NCBI RefSeq assembly: GCF_001673365.1
Contig: NZ_LZLS01000155.1
Location: forward strand, 1-48,156
Source: Mycobacterium asiaticum
GTDB lineage: Bacteria; Actinomycetota; Actinomycetes; Mycobacteriales; Mycobacteriaceae
Length of the DNA stretch: 48,156 nt
Direction: 5' to 3'
Below are positions 28,163 to 35,734 of this stretch, piece by piece (position 1 is the first letter of the stretch; every line of letters starts with the position of its first letter). The notes under the pieces were generated by a model. The model worked only from the letters and a program-made list of their open reading frames with translations, ran no database searches and was not told the origin of the DNA. The position numbers and the translations under genes are program-made.

Positions 28163-29016
28163 TGGCCCCCGCTACTCGGCTCAGCAGACACGACCGCGGT
28201 GTGCCCGTGTACCGGTACCGGACCGACCCGGAGACCCCGCCGGTGTCGGTGGTCCGGCACGACGAACTGCCCGAACGCCGTCCGCACATCCACGATTTTC
28301 CGGCGCTCTGGTACGTGCCCGCCGCCGGCCTGGTGTACGTGGCTGCCCCCGGAAAAGTGCTCGATCTGGAACAGGTAGTGCCGGCGCCCAATGGCGTGAC
28401 GGTGTTCTTCGATCCCGGCGCTCTTGGTGAGGATGCGCGGTCGCCGTGGCCGGCGTGGCAGTCGCACCCATTGTTGTTCCCGTTCCTGCACGGACAATCT
28501 GGCGGAGTGCTGCGCTTGGACGTGCCCGTAGCGCGACGATCGGTCTGGGACGACGCAATCGGCGCGATCGAAACGGAGTTGAGCCAGCGCCGAGAGGGCT
28601 ATCGACAGGCAGTGCTGGCGCATCTGACCCTGCTGCTGATCGAGCTGGCGCGGCTGGCCCGCGACGTGGTGGCCGACTTGCAGCGCAGCGGCGAACCGCT
28701 GCTGGCCGAGGTGTTCGGGATCATTGATCGTCGCCACGGTGAGCCCCTGTCGCTCCGCGATGTGGCCGACGAGGTCGGTATGACGCCGGGACATTTGACC
28801 ACGGTGGTGCGTCGCCGCACCGGAAAAACAGTCCAGGACTGGATCATTGAACGTCGGATGACCGAAGCCCGGGATCTGCTTTCCGAGTCGGACCTGTCCG
28901 TGGGCGAGGTCGCGCGCCGGGTCGGCATATCCGATCCCGGTTATTTCAGCCGGTTGTTCGGTCGCGTGCACGGTCGTACGCCGCGGCAGTGGCGTGCGAC
29001 GCGTAGCCAGTCGTAA
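28162..29016 (+). CDS. AraC-family transcriptional regulator
   Basis: This 284-residue protein has an N-terminal cupin-like sensor (HIHDFPALWYVPAAGLVYV) and a C-terminal double helix-turn-helix domain from about residue 185. LRDVADEVGMTPGHLTTVVRR marks the first and VGEVARRVGISDPGYFSRLFGR the second recognition region, ending near GRTPRQWR. It may act on the divergent methyltransferase or on its own promoter. A longer frame starts at 28069 but overlaps the neighbour. Confidence 0.88.
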   Translation: MAPATRLSRHDRGVPVYRYRTDPETPPVSVVRHDELPERRPHIHDFPALWYVPAAGLVYVAAPGKVLDLEQVVPAPNGVTVFFDPGALGEDARSPWPAWQSHPLLFPFLHGQSGGVLRLDVPVARRSVWDDAIGAIETELSQRREGYRQAVLAHLTLLLIELARLARDVVADLQRSGEPLLAEVFGIIDRRHGEPLSLRDVADEVGMTPGHLTTVVRRRTGKTVQDWIIERRMTEARDLLSESDLSVGEVARRVGISDPGYFSRLFGRVHGRTPRQWRATRSQS

Positions 29017-29019
29017 GCA

Positions 29020-29064
29020 TTGACAGGACGACTCGAACATTGTTCTAATTAGAACAGTGTTCGA
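29020..29064 (+). promoter_or_regulatory. Promoter and 32-bp operator of the tetR-P450 operon
   Basis: TTGACA (29020-29025) and TCTAAT (29044-29049) form a sigma-A promoter with 18-nt spacing. A 32-bp palindrome at 29033-29064 covers the -10; its left half reads TCGAACATTGTTCTAA and only one symmetrical pair mismatches. Bound repressor would block RNA polymerase directly, so the TetR gene that follows is almost certainly autoregulated. Confidence 0.75.
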
Positions 29065-29087
29065 AATGGGGTTCGAAGCGGGGTGAC

Positions 29088-29624
29088 GTGGCCACACCGG
29101 TATTGCGATACGGCTCGCTCGATCGTGAGCACCTGACCAAGCACCTTTGGGAATTGGCCAAACGGGTCGGTGTGGACAAGGTGACGATGCGCGAGTTAGC
29201 TGCGGTCGCCGGTACCAGACCCTCTTCGGTGTACTACCACGTGCGAAACAAATCCGAACTGCTCGATCTGCTGATCGAGGCGGTGCTCGCTCAAATCGAG
29301 GTCCCGCAATCCGGCGACTGGGAATCCCGGTTGGTCTTGCTCTATACCAACGCCTGGAAAGTACTCCTCGAGGTGCCCGGCATCGCGGGACTGCTGCTGG
29401 CACATCCACACACCGCCGCGGCCACCGAGATGGACCGTGCTTCCCGTGCAATTCTGCGCGAAACAAGCTTACCGGCAGCATATTTCGAGGCCGCCCATGC
29501 CGCGCTCTACATCCACCTGTTGGGCTCGGTGCAGCTCGCGCACCTCAGTGGCATCGGCGACGAGCCGTTCAGCTACGGATTGCGGCTGATACTTCACGGA
29601 CTGCGCAAGGAATCGGATGGCTGA
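29088..29624 (+). CDS. TetR-family regulator of the adjacent P450
   Basis: This 178-residue protein has an N-terminal helix-turn-helix (MRELAAVAGTRPSSVYYHV, about residues 34-52) and a C-terminal domain of the tetracycline-repressor type. It starts at GTG. It overlaps the P450 gene by eight bases, so the two are one operon under the palindromic promoter. It probably senses a P450 substrate, inducer or product. The inducer is unknown. Confidence 0.87.
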   Translation: MATPVLRYGSLDREHLTKHLWELAKRVGVDKVTMRELAAVAGTRPSSVYYHVRNKSELLDLLIEAVLAQIEVPQSGDWESRLVLLYTNAWKVLLEVPGIAGLLLAHPHTAAATEMDRASRAILRETSLPAAYFEAAHAALYIHLLGSVQLAHLSGIGDEPFSYGLRLILHGLRKESDG

Positions 29625-30843
29625 AACGACGATCGACCTCGCCCATCCGGCAATCTGGGCTGCCGAGTTCCCCGACGAGCTGTTCGCCCAATTGCGCGCC
29701 GGCACGCCCGTGTTCCACCAGGAACTCACCGACGACGTCAAAACCGCTGTGGGACGCGAGTTCTGGGTATGCACCAGGCACGCCGACGTCGCCCGTGTGC
29801 ATCGTGACCACGAATCGTTCACCGCGACCCGCGGTCCGCTGATTCAGGACGTCCCCCTGTTCGACGCATACCCGGCCATCGTCAGCCTGGACCCGCCGGA
29901 TCACACCGTCCGTCGCAGGGTCATCACGCGTGCCTTTACTCCGCGCGCGGTGGCCACGCTGGAAGACGGAATTCGCGCCAGGGCGCGATCCATGGCCGGC
30001 GCCCTGCTGGCCGACGGCGGGGGTGACTTCGTTGACTTGGCTGCGGGACTGCCGATCTCGGTGATCGGCGACATCGTAGGGATTCCGGAACGGGACCGGC
30101 CGCGGGTCTTCGGCCTGATCGACAAGGTCCTCAAGACCGCCGGCGCGCAACTGTCCGTCCCCGACGGTGACGACGTCATACCATTCGTCGAGTTGTTCCA
30201 ATACGCCAGCGAACTCACCGCAGACAAACGTGCCCATCCCGTCGACGACATCTGGAGTGCCCTGTGCACCGCCGAGATCACCGCGGAGTCGGGAAAAAGC
30301 TTCCTACTGCCGGCCAACGAGTTGGAGATATTCTTCTTCATCCTCGGCCTGGCGGGAGCCGATACCACCCGGAATGCGTTGTGCGACGGCATCAGGGCGT
30401 TCGTCGCCAACCCTGACCAGATTGCCAGCTACCGGTCCGACCCTGCGGCGCGGCGCACTGCGGTCGAGGAGGTGATCCGCTATTCCACCCCAATCATGTT
30501 CTGGGTCCGCGGGGCCACCAGAGATGTGCTGCTCGGCGACACCCTGATCCCGGAAGGGGCTCGCGTGGTGACGATGCTGCGCTCGGCCAACCGCGACGAA
30601 GACGTCTTCACCGACCCCTATCGCTTCGACATCCGCCGCGACCCCAACCCACATCAGTCCTTTGGCGGCGGGGGCGCCCACCATTGTCTCGGCGCGATGC
30701 TGGCCCGCGCCGAGGTGCGGGCCGCACTGGATGAAATCCTGTTGAACGCCAAAAACATTGAAGTCGGCGAACCGCGCATGCAACTACCCAACCTGGCCAA
30801 CAATATGACCGTCTACGAATCGCTGCCGGTGACCCTTGGCTGA
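29617..30843 (+). CDS. Cytochrome P450 (TetR-coupled)
   Basis: A bacterial class I P450 of 408 residues. The haem-binding loop FGGGGAHHCLG has Cys357 as axial ligand, the I-helix has AGADTT (246-251) with the proton-relay Thr, and the ExxR pair is Glu285/Arg288. All features of an active monooxygenase are present. The FGGGGxHxCLG loop is shared with mycobacterial CYP families such as CYP124/CYP125 (recalled), which oxidise methyl-branched lipids or sterol side chains. No ferredoxin or reductase is adjacent. Its 3' end overlaps the convergent metallo-hydrolase by 31 bases. Confidence 0.93.
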   Translation: MAETTIDLAHPAIWAAEFPDELFAQLRAGTPVFHQELTDDVKTAVGREFWVCTRHADVARVHRDHESFTATRGPLIQDVPLFDAYPAIVSLDPPDHTVRRRVITRAFTPRAVATLEDGIRARARSMAGALLADGGGDFVDLAAGLPISVIGDIVGIPERDRPRVFGLIDKVLKTAGAQLSVPDGDDVIPFVELFQYASELTADKRAHPVDDIWSALCTAEITAESGKSFLLPANELEIFFFILGLAGADTTRNALCDGIRAFVANPDQIASYRSDPAARRTAVEEVIRYSTPIMFWVRGATRDVLLGDTLIPEGARVVTMLRSANRDEDVFTDPYRFDIRRDPNPHQSFGGGGAHHCLGAMLARAEVRAALDEILLNAKNIEVGEPRMQLPNLANNMTVYESLPVTLG

Positions 30844-31763
30844 AGCCGGTCGATGTCCAGCCATTCCTCGACGTCGAATCCGTCCTCGACGGCGCGCAGC
30901 GTCGCGCCGCCACGGCCCGGGTAATGCGCCGGCACCACGACGGCACGGGCGGCGGCGGCCTCGGTGAATATCCGGTGGCGGGTTGCCGCGGCGGCACCGG
31001 CGTCGATGTCGAACGCGCAGGCGTCGGCCGGGCGGCGCACCTGCAGCGGACTGTGTGTCAGATCGCCGACGAACACCGCGGGCTGACCCGCATCCAGCCA
31101 CAACACCGACGAGCCCGGTGTGTGGCCGGGTGCCGGCCGCAGCCGTAGCGACGGGCTGATCTCGTAGTCATCCCACCATTGGACGATCTGCGCGGCGACG
31201 GGCAAGACGCTGTCTTCGAACACCAACCGGTTACCGCGTTGCGCGACTTCTTCTGCCTCGGTCCGCGGTGATCGTTGCGCCGCCGGTCCGTCGGGATGGA
31301 AGTGACGGTAGTCGGGCCCGGGCACCAAGTAGCGGGCGTTGGGAAATGTCGCAACCCAGGAGTCGTTGTCCCCCATGGTGTTCCACCCGACGTGATCGGA
31401 GTGAACGTGGGTGTTGACGACCACGTCCACGTCCTCGCGGTCGATGCCCGCGGATTGCAGTGCGGCCAGGTAATCGGTGTTCAAGTGGTCCAGTGGCGGC
31501 AGCTGCGGGCGGGCGCGGTCATTGCCGACGCCGGTGTCCACGACGACGGTCAACCCGTCAACCTCTATTACCCAGCTCTGAATCGCGACGTGCCACTGTT
31601 CGGTTGCCGGGTCGAAGAAGTCCGGCACCAGCAGGTCGGCATTGTCGCGCCAGCCCGACGGCGGCGTGTGGGCGAAGGCGCGGGTGGGCAGGTCGAATTG
31701 CAGCTCCACCACCCGCGAGACGGCTGCTCGACCAAGCCACGTCTTTTCACCGCGACTGTGCAT
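30813..31763 (-). CDS. Metallo-beta-lactamase-fold hydrolase
   Basis: This MBL-fold protein has the dinuclear zinc motif NTHVHSDHVG (ligands His119, His121, Asp123, His124), then GHTPGS, VFVGDLTHSP with a bridging Asp, and VVPAHYPGRG with the last His. It resembles lactonase-like and related MBL enzymes. I chose the ATG at 31763; a GTG at 31796 extends it by 11 residues. The substrate is unknown. It lies tail-to-tail with the P450 and overlaps it by 31 bases, so their products could be linked. Confidence 0.85.
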   Translation of the reverse strand: MHSRGEKTWLGRAAVSRVVELQFDLPTRAFAHTPPSGWRDNADLLVPDFFDPATEQWHVAIQSWVIEVDGLTVVVDTGVGNDRARPQLPPLDHLNTDYLAALQSAGIDREDVDVVVNTHVHSDHVGWNTMGDNDSWVATFPNARYLVPGPDYRHFHPDGPAAQRSPRTEAEEVAQRGNRLVFEDSVLPVAAQIVQWWDDYEISPSLRLRPAPGHTPGSSVLWLDAGQPAVFVGDLTHSPLQVRRPADACAFDIDAGAAAATRHRIFTEAAAARAVVVPAHYPGRGGATLRAVEDGFDVEEWLDIDRLQPRVTGSDS

Positions 31764-31821
31764 CACGCGACGCTTGACCCGCGTGTCGCGTCGCACAAAT
31801 CACACTCGGCGAGAACAAGCA

Positions 31822-32472
31822 TCAGCGCGAACGCAGGTAGCTGTACACCCCGGCGAAGTTACGGTTCACCTCTTCGGGTACCGGCACCGGCCCGCCCAAA
31901 GCCCGTGCACCCCAGGCGATCTGGGCGGTCCGCTCGACCAGAGCCGTGATATGCAGCACCTTGTCCGGGCGTGGTCCGACGGCGACCAGGCCGTGATTGG
32001 CGACCAACGCCGCGCCGCGGCCTTCCAGCGCCTTGACCGCGTTGGTGCCGACGTCGGGCGAGCCGGAGGCGGCGTACTCGGCACAGCGCACGTCCCCGCC
32101 GCAGTACACCGCGAACTCGTCGATGCAGGCCGGGATCGGCTGGTGCGCCACCGCAAACATGGTGGCCCACACCGGATGGCTGTGGATCACGCTGCCGATG
32201 TCGTCGAATGCCTGATAGCACGCCAGGTGCAGCGCCATCTCGGTCGACGGCATTCGGCCGTCTTTGGCTTGCAGTACAGCGCCTTCCGGGTCGACCAGCA
32301 CCAGGTCGCCGAGTTCCATCTTCGCGTAGTCCACCGATGACGGCGTTATCACCAGGTTCCCGTCGGAACGCCGCGCCGAGATGTTGCCCGCGGTGCCCTC
32401 TACCAGTCCGCGGCGCAGCATGTCCTTGGCCGCCGCCAGGACTGCAACTTCCGGGTCGTCGACGAACTTCAT
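31822..32472 (-). CDS. fucA: Class II aldolase, L-fuculose-phosphate aldolase type
   Basis: This zinc aldolase of 216 residues is predicted to split a phosphorylated ketose into DHAP and an aldehyde. Zinc and catalytic residues match FucA: Glu78 in PSTEMALH, His97 and His99 in VIHSHPVW, and His160 in NHGLVAVG. The start overlaps the serA2 stop by four bases, so it is co-translated with it. The neighbouring FGGY kinase gene is divergent. The exact sugar is not known; the name follows the M. tuberculosis annotation. Confidence 0.88.
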   Translation of the reverse strand: MKFVDDPEVAVLAAAKDMLRRGLVEGTAGNISARRSDGNLVITPSSVDYAKMELGDLVLVDPEGAVLQAKDGRMPSTEMALHLACYQAFDDIGSVIHSHPVWATMFAVAHQPIPACIDEFAVYCGGDVRCAEYAASGSPDVGTNAVKALEGRGAALVANHGLVAVGPRPDKVLHITALVERTAQIAWGARALGGPVPVPEEVNRNFAGVYSYLRSR

Positions 32473-33458
32473 GAGCCCAGCACCTCCGGGTTGACGATAT
32501 GGGCGGGTTTACCGCCGGACAGCAGGGCCGCCAAATCGTCGGCCACCAACTGTGCTTGCCGCACCTCAGTGTTCCACGTCGCGCCGCCGATGTGTGGGGT
32601 CAGAACCACGTTCCCCATCGCGGTCAGCGGGTGATCGGTGGGCAGCCATTCGCCGGCGAAGTGATCCAGACCGGCGGCTGACACCTTGCCGCTGCGCAGC
32701 GCCTCGACCAACGCGTCGGTGTCGTGCAATTGCGCCCGGGCGGTGTTGAGGAAAACGACACCATCACGCATGGCCGCGAATTGCCCGGCACCGATCATCC
32801 CGACGGTGTCCTTGGTGACGGGAGCGTGCAGGGACACCACGTCGGCTTCGGCCAGCAATTCGTCGAGGCTGTGCGTCGCGTCGTCGGCGTAGGGGTCGTG
32901 CGCGATCACCCTCAGACCCAGCCCGGACAACCGCCACGCGGTGGCCCGGCCGACAGCGCCCAGTCCCACCAAGCCGGCCGTCAGCCCGGCGATCTCCCAG
33001 CCGCGGAACCGCTGATACGGGATGCTGCCTTCGCGAAACATGTTGCCGCTACGCACATCCGAATCGGCTGTCAGTAGCTGCCGGGTTGCCGCGAGCAGCA
33101 GGGCAACCGTCATCTCCGCGACCGCGTCGGCATTGCGGGCCGGTGTGTATAACACCGGGACACCGGCCGCGGTGGCCCCGGCAACGTCGACGTTGTTCGG
33201 GTCCCCGCGGGTGGCGGCGACGGCTCGCAAGCCGAGATCAAATACCGGGCCTTTGATCGAATCACTCTCCACCACAACGATTTGCGCTCTTTCGGTGGTA
33301 ATCCGCTCGGCGAGCTGGTCGGCGCTGTAGATGCGCAGTGGGGTCTGCTCGATCCAGGGGTCATACACCACGTCGGCCAGTTGCCGGAGTTTGGCGAATC
33401 CTGGCCCGCGCAGCGGAGCCGTCACCAGGGCGCGCGGTCGAGATGTCACGTCTGCCAA
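32469..33458 (-). CDS. serA2: D-2-hydroxyacid dehydrogenase, SerA-like
   Basis: An NAD-dependent D-2-hydroxyacid dehydrogenase of 329 residues with the Rossmann motif GLGAVG (165-170) and catalytic residues Arg241, Glu270 and His289 (in TPHIGG). It lacks the ACT domain of true phosphoglycerate dehydrogenase, so a role in serine synthesis is doubtful. Start is TTG at 33458 or a GTG three codons on. It overlaps fucA by four bases and is divergent from xylB. Its substrate may be an acid formed in sugar breakdown. Confidence 0.85.
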   Translation of the reverse strand: MADVTSRPRALVTAPLRGPGFAKLRQLADVVYDPWIEQTPLRIYSADQLAERITTERAQIVVVESDSIKGPVFDLGLRAVAATRGDPNNVDVAGATAAGVPVLYTPARNADAVAEMTVALLLAATRQLLTADSDVRSGNMFREGSIPYQRFRGWEIAGLTAGLVGLGAVGRATAWRLSGLGLRVIAHDPYADDATHSLDELLAEADVVSLHAPVTKDTVGMIGAGQFAAMRDGVVFLNTARAQLHDTDALVEALRSGKVSAAGLDHFAGEWLPTDHPLTAMGNVVLTPHIGGATWNTEVRQAQLVADDLAALLSGGKPAHIVNPEVLGS

Positions 33459-33466
33459 TGCTGGCG

Positions 33467-33480
33467 TACCGTGGCGCCCG
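33467..33480 (+). promoter_or_regulatory. Leaderless promoter of xylB
   Basis: TACCGT (33467-33472) is followed by seven bases and then the GTG at 33480. No Shine-Dalgarno site precedes it. The spacing fixes the start inside the longer open frame. It lies only nine bases from the divergent serA2 start, so the two promoters overlap. Confidence 0.6.
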
Positions 33481-34817
33481 TGTCACGCAAAGACGTCACA
33501 ATCGGCATTGACGTCGGCACGACGGCGGCCAAAGCGGTGGCGGTCGACGAGGACGGCCACGTCCAAGCTCGGGTGCGAATTCCCCATCAGCTGCGGGTGC
33601 CGGCCCCGGACCGGTTGGAACACAACGCCGAAGAGGCGTGGCGCGAGGGTCCGGTGGTAGCTCTGGAGCGGCTGAAGAGGCCGGACGCTAAGGCGGTGGC
33701 CGTCTCCTCGATGGTGCCGTCGATGACGGCGGTGGATTCTGACGGCCGGCCCGTCACCCCGGGTCTGCTGTACGGCGACAGCAGGGGGCGCGTGCCCGAC
33801 GCCGACCAGCAACCCGTCCCTGCCGTGGGGGAGGCCGCGGAGTTCCTGCGCTGGACGGCCGCCCAGGCGCCCGACGCCGCCGGGTATTGGCCGGCGCCCG
33901 CCGTCGCCAACCACGCGCTGGCCGGGGAGCCGGTGGTCGACTTCGCGACCGCGATTACCACGCTGCCGTTGTTCGACGGCAACGGCTGGAATCCGGAGGC
34001 GCTCGGGGAGCGTGGCGCCACCGTGGCGCAGATGCCGCGGGTAGAGACGTTCGGTGCTGCGGTAGGGCAGGTGCGCGCGACTAAGTCCGTGTTGGCGACG
34101 GGCGCTATTGACGCGCTGTGTGAGCAGATCGTGGCAGGCGCGGACCAGGACGGCGACGTGTTGGTGTTGTGTGGCACCACCCTGATTGTCTGGACCACCA
34201 TCGCCGACCCTCGACAGGTGCCCGGGTTGTGGACCATTCCGCACACGGCGCCCGGCAAGAGCCAGATCGGCGGGGCCAGCAATGCCGGCGGCTTATTCCT
34301 CGGCTGGGTGGATCGCCTGGTGGCACAGGCTGATCCGATGACGGCCGATCCACGCCGAGTGCCGGTGTGGTTGCCCTACGTTCGCGGCGAACGCACACCG
34401 TTCCACGATGCCGGTCGCCGCGCGTCCCTGCAGGGTGTGGATCTCACTCACGACGCCGCGTCGGTGCGGAGGGCGGCCTACGAGGCCTCGGGCTTCGTCG
34501 TGCGGCATCTGCTCGAACTCAGCGGAGCGCCGGTGCGTCGCATCATCGCGTCCGGCGGTGGGACTCGGGTGCAGCCGTGGATGCAAGCGATTGCCGACGC
34601 GACCGGCCGCCCGGTCGAGGTTTCAGCGGTGGCCGAAGGTGCGGCGTTGGGGGCGGCCTTCCTGGCCCGGATGGCGGTCGGACTGGAAACGGTGATCACC
34701 GATGCGGCGCGATGGGCCGCCGTCGAGCGCGTCGTCGAACCCCATCCCGACTGGTTGGGTCCGACCAAGGATCGGTACCGCCGGTTCCTGGAACTCAGCG
34801 GCTCCCGATTGGTCTAG
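33480..34817 (+). CDS. xylB: FGGY-family carbohydrate kinase
   Basis: A sugar kinase of the FGGY family with 445 residues. The N-terminal nucleotide site has TIGIDVGTTAAKAVAVDEDG and the C-terminal one SGGGTRVQPWMQAIAD. It is divergent from serA2-fucA; kinase plus class II aldolase is the usual pair for pentulose or similar sugar breakdown. The name xylB follows the M. tuberculosis annotation, but xylulose specificity is not shown. Confidence 0.88.
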   Translation: MSRKDVTIGIDVGTTAAKAVAVDEDGHVQARVRIPHQLRVPAPDRLEHNAEEAWREGPVVALERLKRPDAKAVAVSSMVPSMTAVDSDGRPVTPGLLYGDSRGRVPDADQQPVPAVGEAAEFLRWTAAQAPDAAGYWPAPAVANHALAGEPVVDFATAITTLPLFDGNGWNPEALGERGATVAQMPRVETFGAAVGQVRATKSVLATGAIDALCEQIVAGADQDGDVLVLCGTTLIVWTTIADPRQVPGLWTIPHTAPGKSQIGGASNAGGLFLGWVDRLVAQADPMTADPRRVPVWLPYVRGERTPFHDAGRRASLQGVDLTHDAASVRRAAYEASGFVVRHLLELSGAPVRRIIASGGGTRVQPWMQAIADATGRPVEVSAVAEGAALGAAFLARMAVGLETVITDAARWAAVERVVEPHPDWLGPTKDRYRRFLELSGSRLV

Positions 34818-34831
34818 CGCTTATCTGGTTC

Positions 34832-34844
34832 TAGTCTTGTGCAA
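34832..34844 (+). promoter_or_regulatory. Leaderless promoter of the GNAT fusion gene
   Basis: TAGTCT (34832-34837) ends six bases before the ATG at 34844, and no Shine-Dalgarno site is visible. It follows the xylB stop by 15 bases, so the gene may also be expressed by readthrough. Confidence 0.55.
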
Positions 34845-35509
34845 TGACCGACCACGACCAGACCGCAGCCCGCCGTGAGATCGCAGATGCCTTACTTGCC
34901 GCCTTGGAACGCCGGCACGAGGTTGCCGACGCGATCGTGGAGGCCAAGAACAAGCCAGCCGCCGTCGAGGCGATCGTCGCGTTGCTCGGCACCTCGCATC
35001 TGGCCGCCGAAGCCGTGATGAGTATGTCGTTCGAGCAACTCACCCAGGATGCGCGGGCAAAGATCCTGGCCGAACTCGACGATCTCAACAAGCAACTGAG
35101 CTTCACCCTCTTCGATCGCCCGGCAAGCACCGGGGAGACGCTGGAGCTGCGCTCTTTCTCTGCCGTCGAGGACCGCGACATCTTCGTCACCCGCACCGAG
35201 GAGATCAAGTCTGCCGGAGACGGATCCGGCGCACCGGCGGGCAACATCGACGACGAGATTCGAGCGGCGCTGCGGCGGCTGCACGACGAGGAAGCCGCGT
35301 GGTTCGTCGCGGTGGACTCCGGCGAGAAGGTCGGCCTGGTGTTCGGTGAACTTCTGCACGGCGAGGTGAACGTCCGCATCTGGATCCACCCCGAGCACCG
35401 CAAGAAGGGTTACGGAACCGCAGCGCTGCGCAAGTCGCGCTCGGAGATGGCCTGGGCATTCCCGGCGGTACCCATGGTGGTGCGGGCACCGGCCGCCAAC
35501 CCCGGCTGA
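34844..35509 (+). CDS. GyrA-like helical segment fused to a GNAT acetyltransferase
   Basis: The 221-residue product has two parts. Residues 5-85 (with ALLAALERRHEVADAIVE and AEAVMSMSFEQLTQDARAK) resemble the helical segment of type II topoisomerase A subunits, where GyrA has ILRGLVKALDALDEVIALIR and ILDMQLRRL. Residues from about 145 on form a GNAT fold with the acetyl-CoA-binding loop HRKKGYGTAALRKSR. The M. tuberculosis relative is Rv0730. The substrate is unknown. The C-terminus appears slightly short for a full GNAT domain. Confidence 0.75.
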   Translation: MTDHDQTAARREIADALLAALERRHEVADAIVEAKNKPAAVEAIVALLGTSHLAAEAVMSMSFEQLTQDARAKILAELDDLNKQLSFTLFDRPASTGETLELRSFSAVEDRDIFVTRTEEIKSAGDGSGAPAGNIDDEIRAALRRLHDEEAAWFVAVDSGEKVGLVFGELLHGEVNVRIWIHPEHRKKGYGTAALRKSRSEMAWAFPAVPMVVRAPAANPG

Positions 35510-35592
35510 TCGCCGCCTCGGCGACGTGCCGAGCAATTCATTTACACGCGCGTAACGCGAGCATAGGATCTAGCCGTCCGTGTTACCGTTTA

Positions 35593-35606
35593 CAACAGCC
35601 CTGTTG
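35593..35606. promoter_or_regulatory. Palindrome upstream of the dioxygenase-P450 operon
   Basis: CAACAG-CC-CTGTTG is a perfect 6-bp inverted repeat, about 130 bases before the dioxygenase start. The surrounding 35510-35734 region holds no gene and is the likely promoter region of the operon. Use as a repressor site is inference; no clear -35/-10 pair was found. Confidence 0.35.
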
Positions 35607-35734
35607 CGGGGGGTTATGTGCCGTCGGCCGATTCGCGATCCCGGATCTTCTTGGACGCCGTCGGGAATCCTTGCGCCCCTTCGGTATTCGCGTATCGAGC
35701 ACGTCCTGGCAACTTCTAGAGAGCGGTGGTTCAG

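Noticed and set aside
28084..29481. Minus-strand frame of 465 residues over the AraC and TetR genes
   Set aside because: It is antisense to two secure regulators and shows Arg/His-rich shadow composition.
31770..31800. ACGCGAC/GTCGCGT inverted repeat between the MBL and fucA genes
   Set aside because: Only seven pairs, with a loop of more than ten bases and part of it in the possible MBL coding start; not convincing as an operator or terminator.
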